Shown: positions 47,026 to 56,714 of the stretch, one piece after another
Layout: every line of letters begins with the position of its first letter
Numbering within the stretch: position 1 is the stretch's first letter
The notes under the pieces: model-generated
What the model was told of the DNA's origin: nothing
Databases searched by the model: none
The model's input: only the letters and a program-made list of their open reading frames with translations
From: Clostridium beijerinckii
Lineage (GTDB): Bacteria > Bacillota > Clostridia > Clostridiales > Clostridiaceae
Direction: 5' to 3'
Assembly: GCA_003129525.1 (NCBI GenBank)
Contig: CP029329.1
Location: forward strand, 2,027,501 to 2,091,500
DNA length: 64,000 bases
Position numbers and translations under genes: made by a program

Positions 47026-47134
47026 CTATATATGTTGCAATTATCAATGTCAAATACTCAATTCTCAGTTATAACTAGAATTATTATATGATTTTTGAAA
47101 TTGACAATAAATAATTATTTTACAACATATATAG
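47026..47134 (+). promoter_or_regulatory. Perfect 12-bp inverted repeat flanking a promoter region
   Basis: CTATATATGTTG (47026-47037) and CAACATATATAG (47123-47134) are exact inverted copies 85 bp apart, upstream of the sugar-binding protein gene. TTGACA lies at 47101-47106, so the right arm would overlap the -10 region. They could be paired operators. The rest of the 46947-47177 gap is AT-rich. Confidence 0.45.
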
Positions 47135-47177
47135 TACATAGATACAATAATTTAAGGAAATGTACATGGAGGGAAAA

Positions 47178-48221
47178 ATGAATATAATAAAAAAAATACT
47201 GTCACTTATTATAATTTCTATATTACTATTCCATAGCGTTAAAACTAATGTATACGCTATTCAAAATACCACCACTCAAAATCCAGTTAATGTAGGAGTA
47301 TTCTTACATAATTTTAATGACCCATTTCTTTCTAATGTTAAGAAAGGCTTAGAAGATATTCAACAGGAAAATGAAAACAAAGTCAGATTTACTTTTTTTG
47401 ATGCGAAAGATAATCAACTTACTCAAAATGAAAGTATTGATCAAGCAATTAATAAAAAGATTGACCTTTTAGTAATAAATTTAGTTAATAGAAATAAATC
47501 TCAAATTGAAAGTGTTATTAATAGAGTTATTAATAGAAATATTCCATTAATCATATATGGATCTGCAAATAAAGAAATTACAGATTTTGTTAAAACTTAT
47601 AATAGAGCTATTGTTATAGGTGGTGATAACAGGCAGTCTGGCTTTCTACAAGGAAAAGTTCTTGCTAATGAATGGAATGCGAATAAAGAAATTCTTGATA
47701 AAAATAAAGACAATATAATGCAGTATGTTCTGTTCCAAGGTACATATGATAGCTTAGCAGCAATTGAAAGAACTAAATATTCTATTCAAACAATTAATGA
47801 TTCTGGAATAAAAACTGAGCAACTTTCATCAGTAGTTTGTAATTGGGACGAAGAATGTGCAAAAACTGCTATGGAATCAATGTTTTTAGTTAATGGTAAT
47901 AAAATCGAAGCGATACTTTCTAATAATGATGCTATGGCAATAGGTGCTATTAAAGCCCTACAAAAATATGGACTTAATAAAGGTGATGACTCAAAGTATA
48001 TTCCAATTGTTGGCGTTGATGGCTTGCCGGAGGCTAAAGAATTTATTAATCAAGGAATTATGACAGGTACTGTTGTGCAAGAGTTTGGTGAACAGGCAAA
48101 AGCCATTTATACAATTGGAATGAATATGATTTCTGGTATTACTCCTCTTAATAGTACAAATTATAAATTTGATGAAACAGGAATTACAGTTAGACTCTCT
48201 CCTCAAGAATATGTTAAATAA
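47178..48221 (+). CDS. Galactose/methyl-galactoside-type sugar-binding protein (MglB-like)
   Basis: A 347-residue periplasmic-binding protein of the type 1 fold. I chose ATG 47178, with GGAGGG upstream. A signal peptide covers residues 1-26 (IIISILLFHSV...VYA), but there is no lipobox Cys, so anchoring is unclear. Family features are VGVFLHNFNDPFLSNVKKGL near 38, LLVINLVNR near 97, EAILSNNDAMAIGAIKAL near 235 and VGVDGLPEAKEFI near 268. No permease or ATPase gene is adjacent. It may be an orphan ABC binding protein or a sensor for a two-component or chemotaxis system. Confidence 0.88.
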   Translation: MNIIKKILSLIIISILLFHSVKTNVYAIQNTTTQNPVNVGVFLHNFNDPFLSNVKKGLEDIQQENENKVRFTFFDAKDNQLTQNESIDQAINKKIDLLVINLVNRNKSQIESVINRVINRNIPLIIYGSANKEITDFVKTYNRAIVIGGDNRQSGFLQGKVLANEWNANKEILDKNKDNIMQYVLFQGTYDSLAAIERTKYSIQTINDSGIKTEQLSSVVCNWDEECAKTAMESMFLVNGNKIEAILSNNDAMAIGAIKALQKYGLNKGDDSKYIPIVGVDGLPEAKEFINQGIMTGTVVQEFGEQAKAIYTIGMNMISGITPLNSTNYKFDETGITVRLSPQEYVK

Positions 48222-48371
48222 TTATAAAATAAGAAGGGGTTTAAATTAACTTCTGATATTTATTTTACCTATAATTTATATAAATATAAGCACCGTATTT
48301 TAAGTACACTTGTATATTGTTACATCCCAGGTTGGTTTAAAAACTCAGTTTATACATACGCAAAAAAAGGA

Positions 48372-48410
48372 AAAAGCCAGTTAGTGTGTAATCACCCTAA
48401 CTGGCTTTAA
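48372..48410. terminator. Terminator between the sugar-binding gene and gltX
   Basis: The stem AAAGCCAGTTAG/CTAACTGGCTTT with a 12-base loop lies between the convergent genes. Confidence 0.88.
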
Positions 48411-48489
48411 TTATTAAGTCTGCATTATGTTTCGGATAACAAATTATATAATTCTCTTGTATCCATAAATTGATTATAATTGAATTTAT

Positions 48490-50151
48490 TTATAGACTTA
48501 AAAATTTATCAAATCTGCTTCTAGTATTTTCTTCACCTATAATTTGCATGATTGTATAAATATCAGGGGAATTAGTTCTATGGGTTAAGGCAGCTCTAAC
48601 TGCTCCTGCAACATCAGAAATCATACCTTTATATTGATCTGGATTTGCTTTGAAGTCTTTTCTATTAGCACAGTATCCAAGTCTAAGTCCAATCTCCTTT
48701 AAATCATCAAACCAAGCTTCTTGATTTTCTACATTAAAGTTAAATTCATTTTTATAAACTTCTACTACAGCCTTAGCAGCTTCTAATGTAACTCCTTTTG
48801 GTAGTTCTATTTGTTCTACTGTTTCTTTATCAAATAATTCATCAAAGAAATAGAATACTTTATCTTTTACTTCATCCCATTTAGCAAAGTCTTTTCTTGG
48901 TTTTGGACCTTCTTTATCTATATTAAACATTTCTTTTACCATAGTTTCATTTTCTGTAACTAATTTACACATTTCTGTATCAAACTCTTTAGTCCAAGCT
49001 ATATAGCTATTATAAACATCAGTAGCTTTCATAGCAGCTATACGATCTTTAGACACGTCATTCAATTTAACTAAATCAAACAATGCTCCACTTTTACCCA
49101 TTTTTTCTAAATGAACTTCAAACTCATGATAATCAGCTTTAGGATTCTCAGCTCTCCATTCTTCAAAAGTAGAGTTAACTATATTAAGTAAATATTCAAT
49201 TACTGTTATAGTTGGGAATCCAACTTCCTTATAGTAAGAAACAGCAGCTTCTGGATCTTTTCTTTTCGAAAGCTTTCTCTTTGAGCCACCATCTTGCTTC
49301 ATTATTGTTGGGATATGAGCATATTTTGGAGCTTCAAAGCCTAAAACTTCAAATAATTGAACATGTATAGGAAGTGAAGATAGCCATTCTTCTCCTCTTA
49401 TTACATCTGTAGTTCTCATTAAGAAATCATCTATTGCATGAGCAAAGTGATATGTAGGAAGTCCATCTCCTTTAATAAGTACTATATCTTGATTGTTTTC
49501 TGGGAATGATATATCACCCTTTATTAAGTCGTGGAATTCAACTCTAGTTTCAGGATTACCTGGAGATTTTAATCTTATTATATATTGTTCTCCATTTTCA
49601 ATTCTCTTTATAGCTTCTTCTTCAGTTATATTTCTGAACTTAGCATATTCTCCATAATAACCTGGAGTTATTTTATTAGCTATTTGCTTTTCACGGAGTT
49701 CTGCTAATTCTTCTGGAGTACAGAAACATGGATAAGCTAAGCCTTTTATAAGTAAATCTTTTGCAAAGGTATTGTATATATGTGCTCTTTGGCTTTGTCT
49801 ATATGGGCCATATTCACCCTTAGAAGTTTCTTGTCCTGTCATACCTTCATTAAAATCCATACCAAAGTTATGCATAGTTGCTACAGTATCATCTATTGCA
49901 CCTTCAACTTCTCTTTTTTGATCAGTATCTTCTATTCTTAAATAAAAAACTCCGTCTGTTTGACTTGCTAATCGTTCATTTATTAAAGCAGCAAAAATTC
50001 CACCTATATGTTGGAATCCAGTTGGACTTGGTGCATATCTTGTAACTTTCGCACCTTCTTTAAGATTTCTCTTTGGATATTTTTCCATATAATATTCAGT
50101 TGTATGTTCTACATTTCCCAATATCATATTTGCAAATTTTTCAAAACTCAT
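48490..50151 (-). CDS. gltX: Glutamyl-tRNA synthetase
   Basis: Class I synthetase charging tRNA-Glu. The length is 553 residues, longer than the usual 480-490 but typical of the clostridial form. It has [12 protein letters not shown] (HIGH near residue 48), [11 protein letters not shown] (KMSKS, near 295) and a helical anticodon-binding C-terminus. An internal CFCTPEEL segment near 137 is like the zinc-binding region but only partly conserved. The ribosome site GAAGGAGAG precedes the ATG. The T-box with a Glu specifier upstream supports the specificity. A 53-residue gene lies between leader and gltX. Confidence 0.97.
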   Translation of the reverse strand: MSFEKFANMILGNVEHTTEYYMEKYPKRNLKEGAKVTRYAPSPTGFQHIGGIFAALINERLASQTDGVFYLRIEDTDQKREVEGAIDDTVATMHNFGMDFNEGMTGQETSKGEYGPYRQSQRAHIYNTFAKDLLIKGLAYPCFCTPEELAELREKQIANKITPGYYGEYAKFRNITEEEAIKRIENGEQYIIRLKSPGNPETRVEFHDLIKGDISFPENNQDIVLIKGDGLPTYHFAHAIDDFLMRTTDVIRGEEWLSSLPIHVQLFEVLGFEAPKYAHIPTIMKQDGGSKRKLSKRKDPEAAVSYYKEVGFPTITVIEYLLNIVNSTFEEWRAENPKADYHEFEVHLEKMGKSGALFDLVKLNDVSKDRIAAMKATDVYNSYIAWTKEFDTEMCKLVTENETMVKEMFNIDKEGPKPRKDFAKWDEVKDKVFYFFDELFDKETVEQIELPKGVTLEAAKAVVEVYKNEFNFNVENQEAWFDDLKEIGLRLGYCANRKDFKANPDQYKGMISDVAGAVRAALTHRTNSPDIYTIMQIIGEENTRSRFDKFLSL

Positions 50152-50325
50152 TATGTATTTCTCTCCTTCAAATATATCCTGTACAAGGTATTATAAGCCC
50201 CTTGTCATGGCAATTTATATATAAACAATATAGCCTATAATGTACTATGTTATAATTAGCACAAAATTATAGAAAAGTGTGTACAAACGGAAGTTTAAAA
50301 TATTAATTTGTACAATCTTATAATT

Positions 50326-50487
50326 TTAATAAGGATTTATAGAGTATAGATATGAATATATTATCCATATGATCGCAATAATAATTAACATAATTGCAGA
50401 TGATACTATTAATATTTTGTTTTTCTGCATTCTTCCATAGATTAAACCTATAAGCGAAGCTACAATAAGAATAATACCCAACGCCAT
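50326..50487 (-). CDS. Small two-helix membrane protein, 53 residues, unknown
   Basis: A short frame with a strong ribosome site (GGAGGTGCAAGGT just before the ATG). It encodes MALGIILIVASLIGLIYG as a first membrane helix, a short basic turn RMQKNK, and a second helix ILIVSSAIMLIIIAIIWI. It lies between the gltX T-box and gltX in the same direction, so it would be under tRNA-Glu control unless gltX has another promoter. I do not recognise the family. The ribosome site and clean two-helix composition favour a real gene. Confidence 0.6.
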   Translation of the reverse strand: MALGIILIVASLIGLIYGRMQKNKILIVSSAIMLIIIAIIWIIYSYLYSINPY

Positions 50488-50570
50488 ACCTTGCACCTCC
50501 ATATTTTAATTTTATCTCAAAATGAGATAATAATTCTAATTAATTAACAATAGTTTACAATTCTAAATAT

Positions 50571-50869
50571 AAAAAAAGCCCCTCGTCCTAAAATATCATT
50601 AGGACGAAAGGCTGACTTCCGCGTTACCACCTAAATTAATCAATCTAGACATACTCACTTTCTATATTAATATGTCTTAAATTAATTCACTTAATTATCT
50701 ATAAGGGAATAACCCCACAAATATACTACATCTCACGATTTTCTATTTATTGCTCCAAAGCTTCCTTCAATAGCTTTAAATTCTAGGATTACACTATCCC
50801 TAGATCTCTTAAAAATAAAATACTATTTACTCTTCTTTTTCAACACACTTACTACTATTTTAAATTATA
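50571..50869 (-). ncRNA. T-box leader, glutamate specifier
   Basis: On the minus strand the T-box sequence GGTGGTAACGCGGAAG (about 50615-50631) precedes a terminator, TCGTCCTAA/TTAGGACGA plus T-run (50571-50604). Stem I has GAGTAAATAG with AGTA, an AAGAGATCTAGG AG-box, a GGATAGTGTAATCC apical loop, and CTATT-GAA-G-GAA-G on the 3' side, which places the specifier GAA (Glu) after the loop-E GAA. A promoter, TTGATT-16-TATAAT, lies at about 50864-50891 on the minus strand. It would respond to uncharged tRNA-Glu. Confidence 0.9.
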
Positions 50870-50925
50870 GTATTTACAAAACACAAATCAATTATACATT
50901 TTGAAAATAGTAATGTAAAGATAAT

Positions 50926-51807
50926 TTATTTTTTAGTTACATTAGAACCGTCAGAAGTAATTATTACTGTACCATCTTTATCGGTTCTATATATTTTCGC
51001 TTTATTTTGAGTCAAACGCTTAATCGTATCCTCATTTGGATGATTATATGTATTATCTTCTCCAACGGAAATTACCCCAATTGATGGATTCACTTTATTA
51101 ATAAAGTCCATGCTAGTAGAAGTGGATGAACCATGATGACCAACTTTAAGGACATCAGCACTAATATCTTCATTAGTAGCAAGTATTTCTTTCTCTACAT
51201 CCTTTTCAGCATCTCCTGTAAATAGAAAAGAAGTGTTTCCATACTCAATTTTTATAACTAGTGAATAGTTATTTAAATTTTCATAAGAATCTTTTGCGGG
51301 GGAAAAGACTGTAACTTTAGTATTTTCGCCTAAATAAATAGTATCTGTTCCTTTCTTTAGCACATTAATTTTTAAGCTCTTAGCTTTTAAGGCTTCTACC
51401 ATTTTTTCAAATGTCCTTGTTGTAGATTGCACTTTTGGTGCATAAAAATCTAAGACATTATAATCATTTATTACGTCATCCATGTTACCAATATGGTCTT
51501 CGTGTGGGTGCGTTGCAATTACATAATCTAATTTGTCTAAGTGTAAAGAGGATAAGTAATTTAAAAGCTTCTTTTTATCGGACTTAGGCCCAGCATCGAT
51601 TAGAAGATTCTTATTATTTACTTGAATAAGAATAGAATCTCCTTGACCTACATCTATGTAATGCACAGACATATTTTTAGGCTGATTATTATTAGAATTT
51701 CTAGTGAAATCTAATGAAATGAAGCGATTTGCTATTAAAATTGAAATAAGTATAACTAGCATAAACAAAAATGAATATTTCTTTTTCTGTAAGTAATTTT
51801 TGTACAT
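50926..51807 (-). CDS. ComEC-like metallo-beta-lactamase-fold hydrolase
   Basis: A 293-residue protein with an N-terminal membrane helix (about residues 11-28) and an outside MBL-fold domain like the C-terminal domain of ComEC/Rec2. It has VHYIDVGQGDSILIQ near residue 49, the metal motif THPHEDHIG near 100, LFTGDAEKDVEKE near 195, and VLKVGHHGSSTSTS near 220. Stand-alone versions are secreted or anchored and may degrade DNA or other phosphodiesters. There is no ComEC channel here, so a role in DNA uptake is uncertain. Confidence 0.9.
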   Translation of the reverse strand: MYKNYLQKKKYSFLFMLVILISILIANRFISLDFTRNSNNNQPKNMSVHYIDVGQGDSILIQVNNKNLLIDAGPKSDKKKLLNYLSSLHLDKLDYVIATHPHEDHIGNMDDVINDYNVLDFYAPKVQSTTRTFEKMVEALKAKSLKINVLKKGTDTIYLGENTKVTVFSPAKDSYENLNNYSLVIKIEYGNTSFLFTGDAEKDVEKEILATNEDISADVLKVGHHGSSTSTSMDFINKVNPSIGVISVGEDNTYNHPNEDTIKRLTQNKAKIYRTDKDGTVIITSDGSNVTKK

Positions 51808-52056
51808 AAATATAGTCTCCTTTTTGACATTCCTGTATAATAGTTTATCATTACAAATAAATAAAATAAAGGAATAATATACATAGAAACTATAATATAT
51901 TTATTTATAAGTTACTTAATTTATAAATTTACAGTAAGCTAAAAATTTATCAAAGAATAATGGAGGGTTAGTATAATATTAGAAACAAAATTTATATTGA
52001 AAAATATATAGTTAAGTAAAAATAAACTGCTAATAATAATTAAGTAATAAAAGTTA

Positions 52057-52085
52057 TTGACTAATAAAAAAGAGTGGGTTATAAT
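52057..52085 (+). promoter_or_regulatory. Promoter of xylA
   Basis: TTGACT (52057-52062), 17 bp, TATAAT (52080-52085), 58 bp before the ATG. It lies in the 51808-52142 gap, which is otherwise AT-rich; no clear XylR operator was found. Confidence 0.7.
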
Positions 52086-52142
52086 AAACTTAATAAATAA
52101 CCTTTAAAAAGTATTTTATTATATGAAAGGGAGATGGAAAAA

Positions 52143-53468
52143 ATGGGAAAATATTTTGAGAATGTACCAAAAGTAAATTATGAGGGAATTAATTCAACTA
52201 ATATGTATTCGTTTAAGTACTATAATCCAGAAGAGATGATTGCAGGAAAATCAATGAAGGAACATTTAAGATTTGCTATGTCATATTGGCATACTTTATG
52301 TGCAACTGGTAATGATCCGTTTGGATCTGCTACTATGAACAGACCATGGAGTAATGAAGATGAAATGCAAGAGGCGAGAAATAAAGTCGAGGCAGCATTT
52401 GAATTTATGAGTAAATTACAAATCCCATACTTTTGCTTTCATGATATAGATATTGCACCAGAAGGAAAAAATATAGAAGAAAGTAATAAAAACCTTGATG
52501 AAATAGCTTCTTTACTTAAAGAAAAAATGAATGAAACAGGAATTAAGTTATTATGGGGAACAACTAATTTATTTAGTAATCCAAGATTCGTTCATGGCGC
52601 TTCTACTTCTTGTAATGCAGATATATTTGCATATTCAGCAGCAAAAGTTAAAAAGGTTTTAGAAATAACAAAAGAACTAGGTGGAGAAAATGTTGTATTT
52701 TGGGGTGGAAGAGAAGGTTATGAAACTTTATTAAATACTAATATGGAGCTAGAATTAGATAATTTTGCGAGATTTTTGAAAATGGCTGTAGATTATAAAA
52801 ATAAGATTGGGTTTGAAGGACAATTTTTAATTGAACCAAAACCAATGGAACCAACTAAACATCAATATGATACTGATGTATCAACTGTTTTAGCATTTTT
52901 AAGAAAATATAATTTAGATAAAGATTTTAAAATGAATATAGAAGCTAACCATGCAACTTTAGCAGGGCATACTTTTGAACATGAGTTACATGTAGCTAGA
53001 ATAAATGGAGTACTAGGTAGTGTTGATGCAAATCAAGGAGATCCAAATTTAGGCTGGGATACAGATCAATTTCCAACAGATATATATAATGCAACATATG
53101 CTATGTATGAAATTTTAAAGAATGGTGGCTTGCATAGTGGAGGATTAAATTTTGATTCAAAAGTTAGAAGAGCATCATTTGAAACAGAAGATTTAGCACT
53201 TGGATATATTTCAGGAATGGATACTTTTGCTATTGGATTAAAGGTAGCTAGCAAATTATTAGAAGATAAAATATTAGAAAATTTTGTGGGAGATAGATAT
53301 TCAAGTTATAAAAGCGCTATTGGTAAGAAAATAGTTAATAATGAAGTTGGCTTTGAAGAATTAGAGAAATATGCACTTACATTAACTGAAATTAAAAATG
53401 AATCAGGAAGACAAGAATATTTGGAAAGCATAGTTAATAATTATATTATGAAATCAAATATTAAATAG
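52143..53468 (+). CDS. xylA: Xylose isomerase
   Basis: Metal-dependent isomerase converting D-xylose to D-xylulose. I chose ATG 52143 (441 residues), for which GGGAG is nine bases upstream; the ATG at 52134 touches that site. Signatures are [12 protein letters not shown] (catalytic His, near residue 99), [10 protein letters not shown] (near 186), [15 protein letters not shown] (metal ligand E, near 231), [17 protein letters not shown] (near 265) and GSVDANQGD with GWDTDQFPT (metal D residues, near 294 and 305). It matches the class II enzyme in length. No xylB or transporter gene is next to it. Confidence 0.98.
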   Translation: MGKYFENVPKVNYEGINSTNMYSFKYYNPEEMIAGKSMKEHLRFAMSYWHTLCATGNDPFGSATMNRPWSNEDEMQEARNKVEAAFEFMSKLQIPYFCFHDIDIAPEGKNIEESNKNLDEIASLLKEKMNETGIKLLWGTTNLFSNPRFVHGASTSCNADIFAYSAAKVKKVLEITKELGGENVVFWGGREGYETLLNTNMELELDNFARFLKMAVDYKNKIGFEGQFLIEPKPMEPTKHQYDTDVSTVLAFLRKYNLDKDFKMNIEANHATLAGHTFEHELHVARINGVLGSVDANQGDPNLGWDTDQFPTDIYNATYAMYEILKNGGLHSGGLNFDSKVRRASFETEDLALGYISGMDTFAIGLKVASKLLEDKILENFVGDRYSSYKSAIGKKIVNNEVGFEELEKYALTLTEIKNESGRQEYLESIVNNYIMKSNIK

Positions 53469-53557
53469 ATAAATTTCATGAATTACTTATTGGAATAATA
53501 AACCATGTGACAATAAGTGAAAGCTTTTCAAATTGAAAAATTAGAAAATATAAATTG

Positions 53558-53610
53558 ATACCTATAGACTAGACATATGAAAAAATGTTTAGTTTATAGG
53601 TATTTTTATT
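53558..53610 (+). terminator. Terminator after xylA
   Basis: ATACCTATAGACTA/TAGTTTATAGGTAT, with one mismatch, then TTTTTATT. The remainder of the gap to 53918 is AT-rich; a TATAAT at 53841-53846 is a likely -10 of the next gene. Confidence 0.8.
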
Positions 53611-53918
53611 ACTATATAAAAAGATAAGTTATGTATATTAAATACGAACTAAGTACTTGTAAATCTAATGAATATTCATATTTACAATATATTTATCTAT
53701 ATTTGGTAATATATAAATTTAATTATTAAATCAAAATAGATAGTAATAAATACGTTTTTAATTAAAATAGTTAGAATTAATATTTATTAATAAAATTGAA
53801 AATTGAAAAAAATCTAGATTTAATATTGCAAAAAGTATGGTATAATTAATTCAATGTGTATAATTTGAAAAAAAATGCAATATTACAGTTTATAAAGATT
53901 CATATGGGGGGCAAGGGA

Positions 53919-55670
53919 ATGAAAAAAGAATTTTCAATGAGTAATGACAAAGTGATGATAAATTTTACGGCGAAGTACTGTAATAATTTTGAATCTATAT
54001 TAGAAAGTGATGGGTTTAGACGAATTTTAGAAGTTTATTTAAGGCGAGCTAAAAAGAGGAATTCAATATCATATAGATACTTAAATCAAGCATTAGATAC
54101 AGATAGTCTTATAGATATTAGAAGATATTTAACAGTGCTCATGAAATATTTAACAGTTATGAGTGTAGAAGAAATTGTAGAAATTAGTGCAGCGTATTCA
54201 ACATTATTAGAAGATAGAGATAAGTTTATAGTATTTATAGAAGATTTATATTTATTTTGGAGAAAACTTGAAAGATACGCTATAGTTCATAGATATAAAG
54301 TTCAAGAAGGACTTGCAGCTGTTAGTTTTACAGAAGCAAATGCTAATTTCTCTACATTGATTTTGAATTTATATAGAAAAGTTGAAATGCATGTAGCCGG
54401 ATATCAACCAAAAGTCTACAGACAAATACCAGCAGGTGGAAATGCATGTATTATGATTCACGAAATGGAATGGGTTAGACCAAAGGGTTATGAAGTATTA
54501 GATGAAGTTCCATTTATAGACCATATTCTTCTAGAAACACCGTTTATTACTTACCCTAAGAAAAATACGAGAGATGGCATGTTTACAGAAATAAAATATA
54601 ATCCTTTAAAATATGCTCAAATAAATAAGGAACATTGGTTCTGCTATCCAGCTAAAATAGGTGGATTACTTACTTTCATTTATTTCCATAGAGATTTTAT
54701 GGAACATGGAATAAGTTTATGTAATTTATTTGAAATGGCAAGAAGCGAAGAGACAAGAGGTAGAAAACCAGATATTGTTTATGTATTTGGGGCTAAAGAT
54801 GATGGAGAAGAACTTAAAACAGTATTTTATGATGATTCTGAAAATGATATAATGCTTGGGTATGTAAGTCATTCAGAAAAAATTGATTATTTTGGTTATA
54901 TAAAGAAGATGACGCTAACACTCTACAATTTAATTATGATAAAAAGAGATTTCTTACCAATACATGGATCAATGGTAAACATTATTCTTAAAAGTGGAGA
55001 TGAGGCTAATGTTGTTATTATGGGGGATAGTGGGGCAGGAAAGTCTGAAAGCTTGGAAGCTTTTAGAAGTTTAAGTGAAGATTATATTTCAGACATGACA
55101 ATTATATTTGATGATATGGGTACATTTAAATTAGAAGATGGCGTTATTAATGGGTATGGAACTGAGATTGGTGCTTTTGTTAGATTAGATGATTTAGATC
55201 AAGGATATGCATTTAAAGAAATGGATAGAAGTATATTCATGAATCCAGATAAGATTAATGCAAGATTAGTTGTGCCAGTAGCATCATATAAAGAAATATC
55301 CAAAGGACATCCAATAGATTTCTTTTTCTATGCTAATAACTATGAAGGTGTTGAAGAGGGTGGAAAATATTTGAATTACTTTAGAAATCCAGAAGAAGCA
55401 ATAAAGGTATTTAAATCAGGTGCTAGAATGGCTAAAGGAACCACTACTGAAACAGGACTCGTAGAATCATTTTTTGCAAATCCATTTGGACCAGCTCAAA
55501 AACAAGCTGAAACTAATATTCTTATTGAGAAATATTTTAAAACTATGTTTGAAAATGGACAAGTTAAAGTTGGACAAATCAGAACATGTTTAGGGGTAAG
55601 TGGCCAAGAAAAAGATGGTCCAAGAAATGCAGCAATAGAATTGTTTGATGAAATAAAGAAAATGAAATAA
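53919..55670 (+). CDS. HPr kinase/PEPCK-like P-loop protein, unknown
   Basis: A 583-residue cytoplasmic protein. I chose ATG 53919, after the GGGGGG-rich ribosome site, because ATG 53856 lies only about 10 bp after the likely -10 box. The C-terminal half carries LPIHGSMVNI followed by VVIMGDSGAGKSESLEAF (near residues 366-383) and SDMTIIFDDMGTF, like the nucleotide-binding core of HPr kinase and ATP-dependent PEP carboxykinase. The N-terminal half (about 300 residues) has no recognisable motif. Such proteins in clostridia are often named PEP carboxykinase, but key PEPCK residues are not evident. It may be a protein kinase or a regulatory ATPase. Confidence 0.7.
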   Translation: MKKEFSMSNDKVMINFTAKYCNNFESILESDGFRRILEVYLRRAKKRNSISYRYLNQALDTDSLIDIRRYLTVLMKYLTVMSVEEIVEISAAYSTLLEDRDKFIVFIEDLYLFWRKLERYAIVHRYKVQEGLAAVSFTEANANFSTLILNLYRKVEMHVAGYQPKVYRQIPAGGNACIMIHEMEWVRPKGYEVLDEVPFIDHILLETPFITYPKKNTRDGMFTEIKYNPLKYAQINKEHWFCYPAKIGGLLTFIYFHRDFMEHGISLCNLFEMARSEETRGRKPDIVYVFGAKDDGEELKTVFYDDSENDIMLGYVSHSEKIDYFGYIKKMTLTLYNLIMIKRDFLPIHGSMVNIILKSGDEANVVIMGDSGAGKSESLEAFRSLSEDYISDMTIIFDDMGTFKLEDGVINGYGTEIGAFVRLDDLDQGYAFKEMDRSIFMNPDKINARLVVPVASYKEISKGHPIDFFFYANNYEGVEEGGKYLNYFRNPEEAIKVFKSGARMAKGTTTETGLVESFFANPFGPAQKQAETNILIEKYFKTMFENGQVKVGQIRTCLGVSGQEKDGPRNAAIELFDEIKKMK

Positions 55671-55675
55671 ACGTT

Positions 55676-55743
55676 AGGAATATGAAAGGAAATAATAAGT
55701 CAGATACAATAACATACTGATTTATTATTTTTTGAATATACTA
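55676..55743 (+). mobile_element. Short AGGCATAT-type element
   Basis: Left end AGGAATATGAAAGGAAATAA, right end TTATTTTTTGAATATACT, 68 bp, starting 6 bp after the P-loop protein gene. Confidence 0.65.
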
Positions 55744-55779
55744 AAAAATGATTAAGGTTATTTACCTTAATCATTTTTT
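55743..55779. terminator. Bidirectional terminator
   Basis: AAAAATGATTAAGGT/ACCTTAATCATTTTT. Its right arm contains the last four codons and the stop of the convergent CmpB-family gene. Confidence 0.85.
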
Positions 55780-56519
55780 AACTTATTTTTCAAAGCTTTA
55801 AATATATGAGTTAATGATTTGTTTGAAATAGTATACCGTAAGTTTTTATTATTTAAATTAAATTTAAATTTCCCAAGAAGAGATTCAAAAGTTCTAATTG
55901 TATAAATAGCTTTCTCTCTTGTAGAATTTAATAATACGCTAGGCTTCTCCAATAAAAAATTAACTGGTACAAATTGAAATGCATAAAACATTTTATCAAA
56001 TTGCATTAAGGACGCTAGAGTAAAACAAAAATCAAAAATAAAATAAATAACAATTCCAGAGAGTAATATATCACCTAATAGTGTAGGAATATTCATAACG
56101 AAATTATTAAGTATAGGATGTATTATTCTAATTACAATAATTTCACCAATACCCCACATTAATGAATAAAGTAAGCAAACCCGACCATGTATATTAAATG
56201 GATCATCAGTATAATCCCACCATTTAGTTTTAAAAGATTTTTCTAATATAAATCCTGTAAAATATTCTAAAATTGAAGTAAATATAACTGCTAAGAAAAA
56301 TAGTATAAATATATTATTCTTATAGGGATCCAGAAATACTACAAGAGATACTGCTCCACAACCATATATTGGACAAAAGGGTCCACATAAAAAACCTCTA
56401 TTAACAAATCTATGTTCATTTTTAAAATAATACAAAACTTCAACACACCAACCAGCAAAAGAATAAAATGCAAAGAAATATATTAAATTATAATAATTAA
56501 AATTTAACATTGCATGCAA
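55767..56519 (-). CDS. CmpB-family (PF06541) integral membrane protein
   Basis: A 250-residue protein with about five or six hydrophobic segments. It begins in the typical way for this family, FAFYSFAGWCVEVLYYF (about residues 15-31), followed by NRGFLCGPFCPIYGCGA near 40 and EYFTGFILEKSFKTKWWDY near 85. The family is called a putative ABC transporter permease, but no ATPase partner is adjacent and the function is unproven. The last codons form part of the terminator hairpin. An alternative start at the fourth codon (ATG, MLNF) is possible. Confidence 0.85.
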   Translation of the reverse strand: MHAMLNFNYYNLIYFFAFYSFAGWCVEVLYYFKNEHRFVNRGFLCGPFCPIYGCGAVSLVVFLDPYKNNIFILFFLAVIFTSILEYFTGFILEKSFKTKWWDYTDDPFNIHGRVCLLYSLMWGIGEIIVIRIIHPILNNFVMNIPTLLGDILLSGIVIYFIFDFCFTLASLMQFDKMFYAFQFVPVNFLLEKPSVLLNSTREKAIYTIRTFESLLGKFKFNLNNKNLRYTISNKSLTHIFKALKNKLKND

Positions 56520-56714
56520 ATATATATCTACCTCCTAATAAAAATATTAAATAATTAGAATTTATTATATTATATATCAAAATACAATATAATAATATTA
56601 ATTTTATATTAAAAATTTCTTAGGACATAGTATAAGAAATTTCATAAAAATACATTCCATTATATATATTATGTATTAAAAAATGTATTTTTATTCTGCA
56701 ATTTAATAATTTCT

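Noticed and set aside
52000..52142. XylR operator in front of xylA
   Set aside because: I looked for a TTAGTTT-type inverted repeat and found none convincing.
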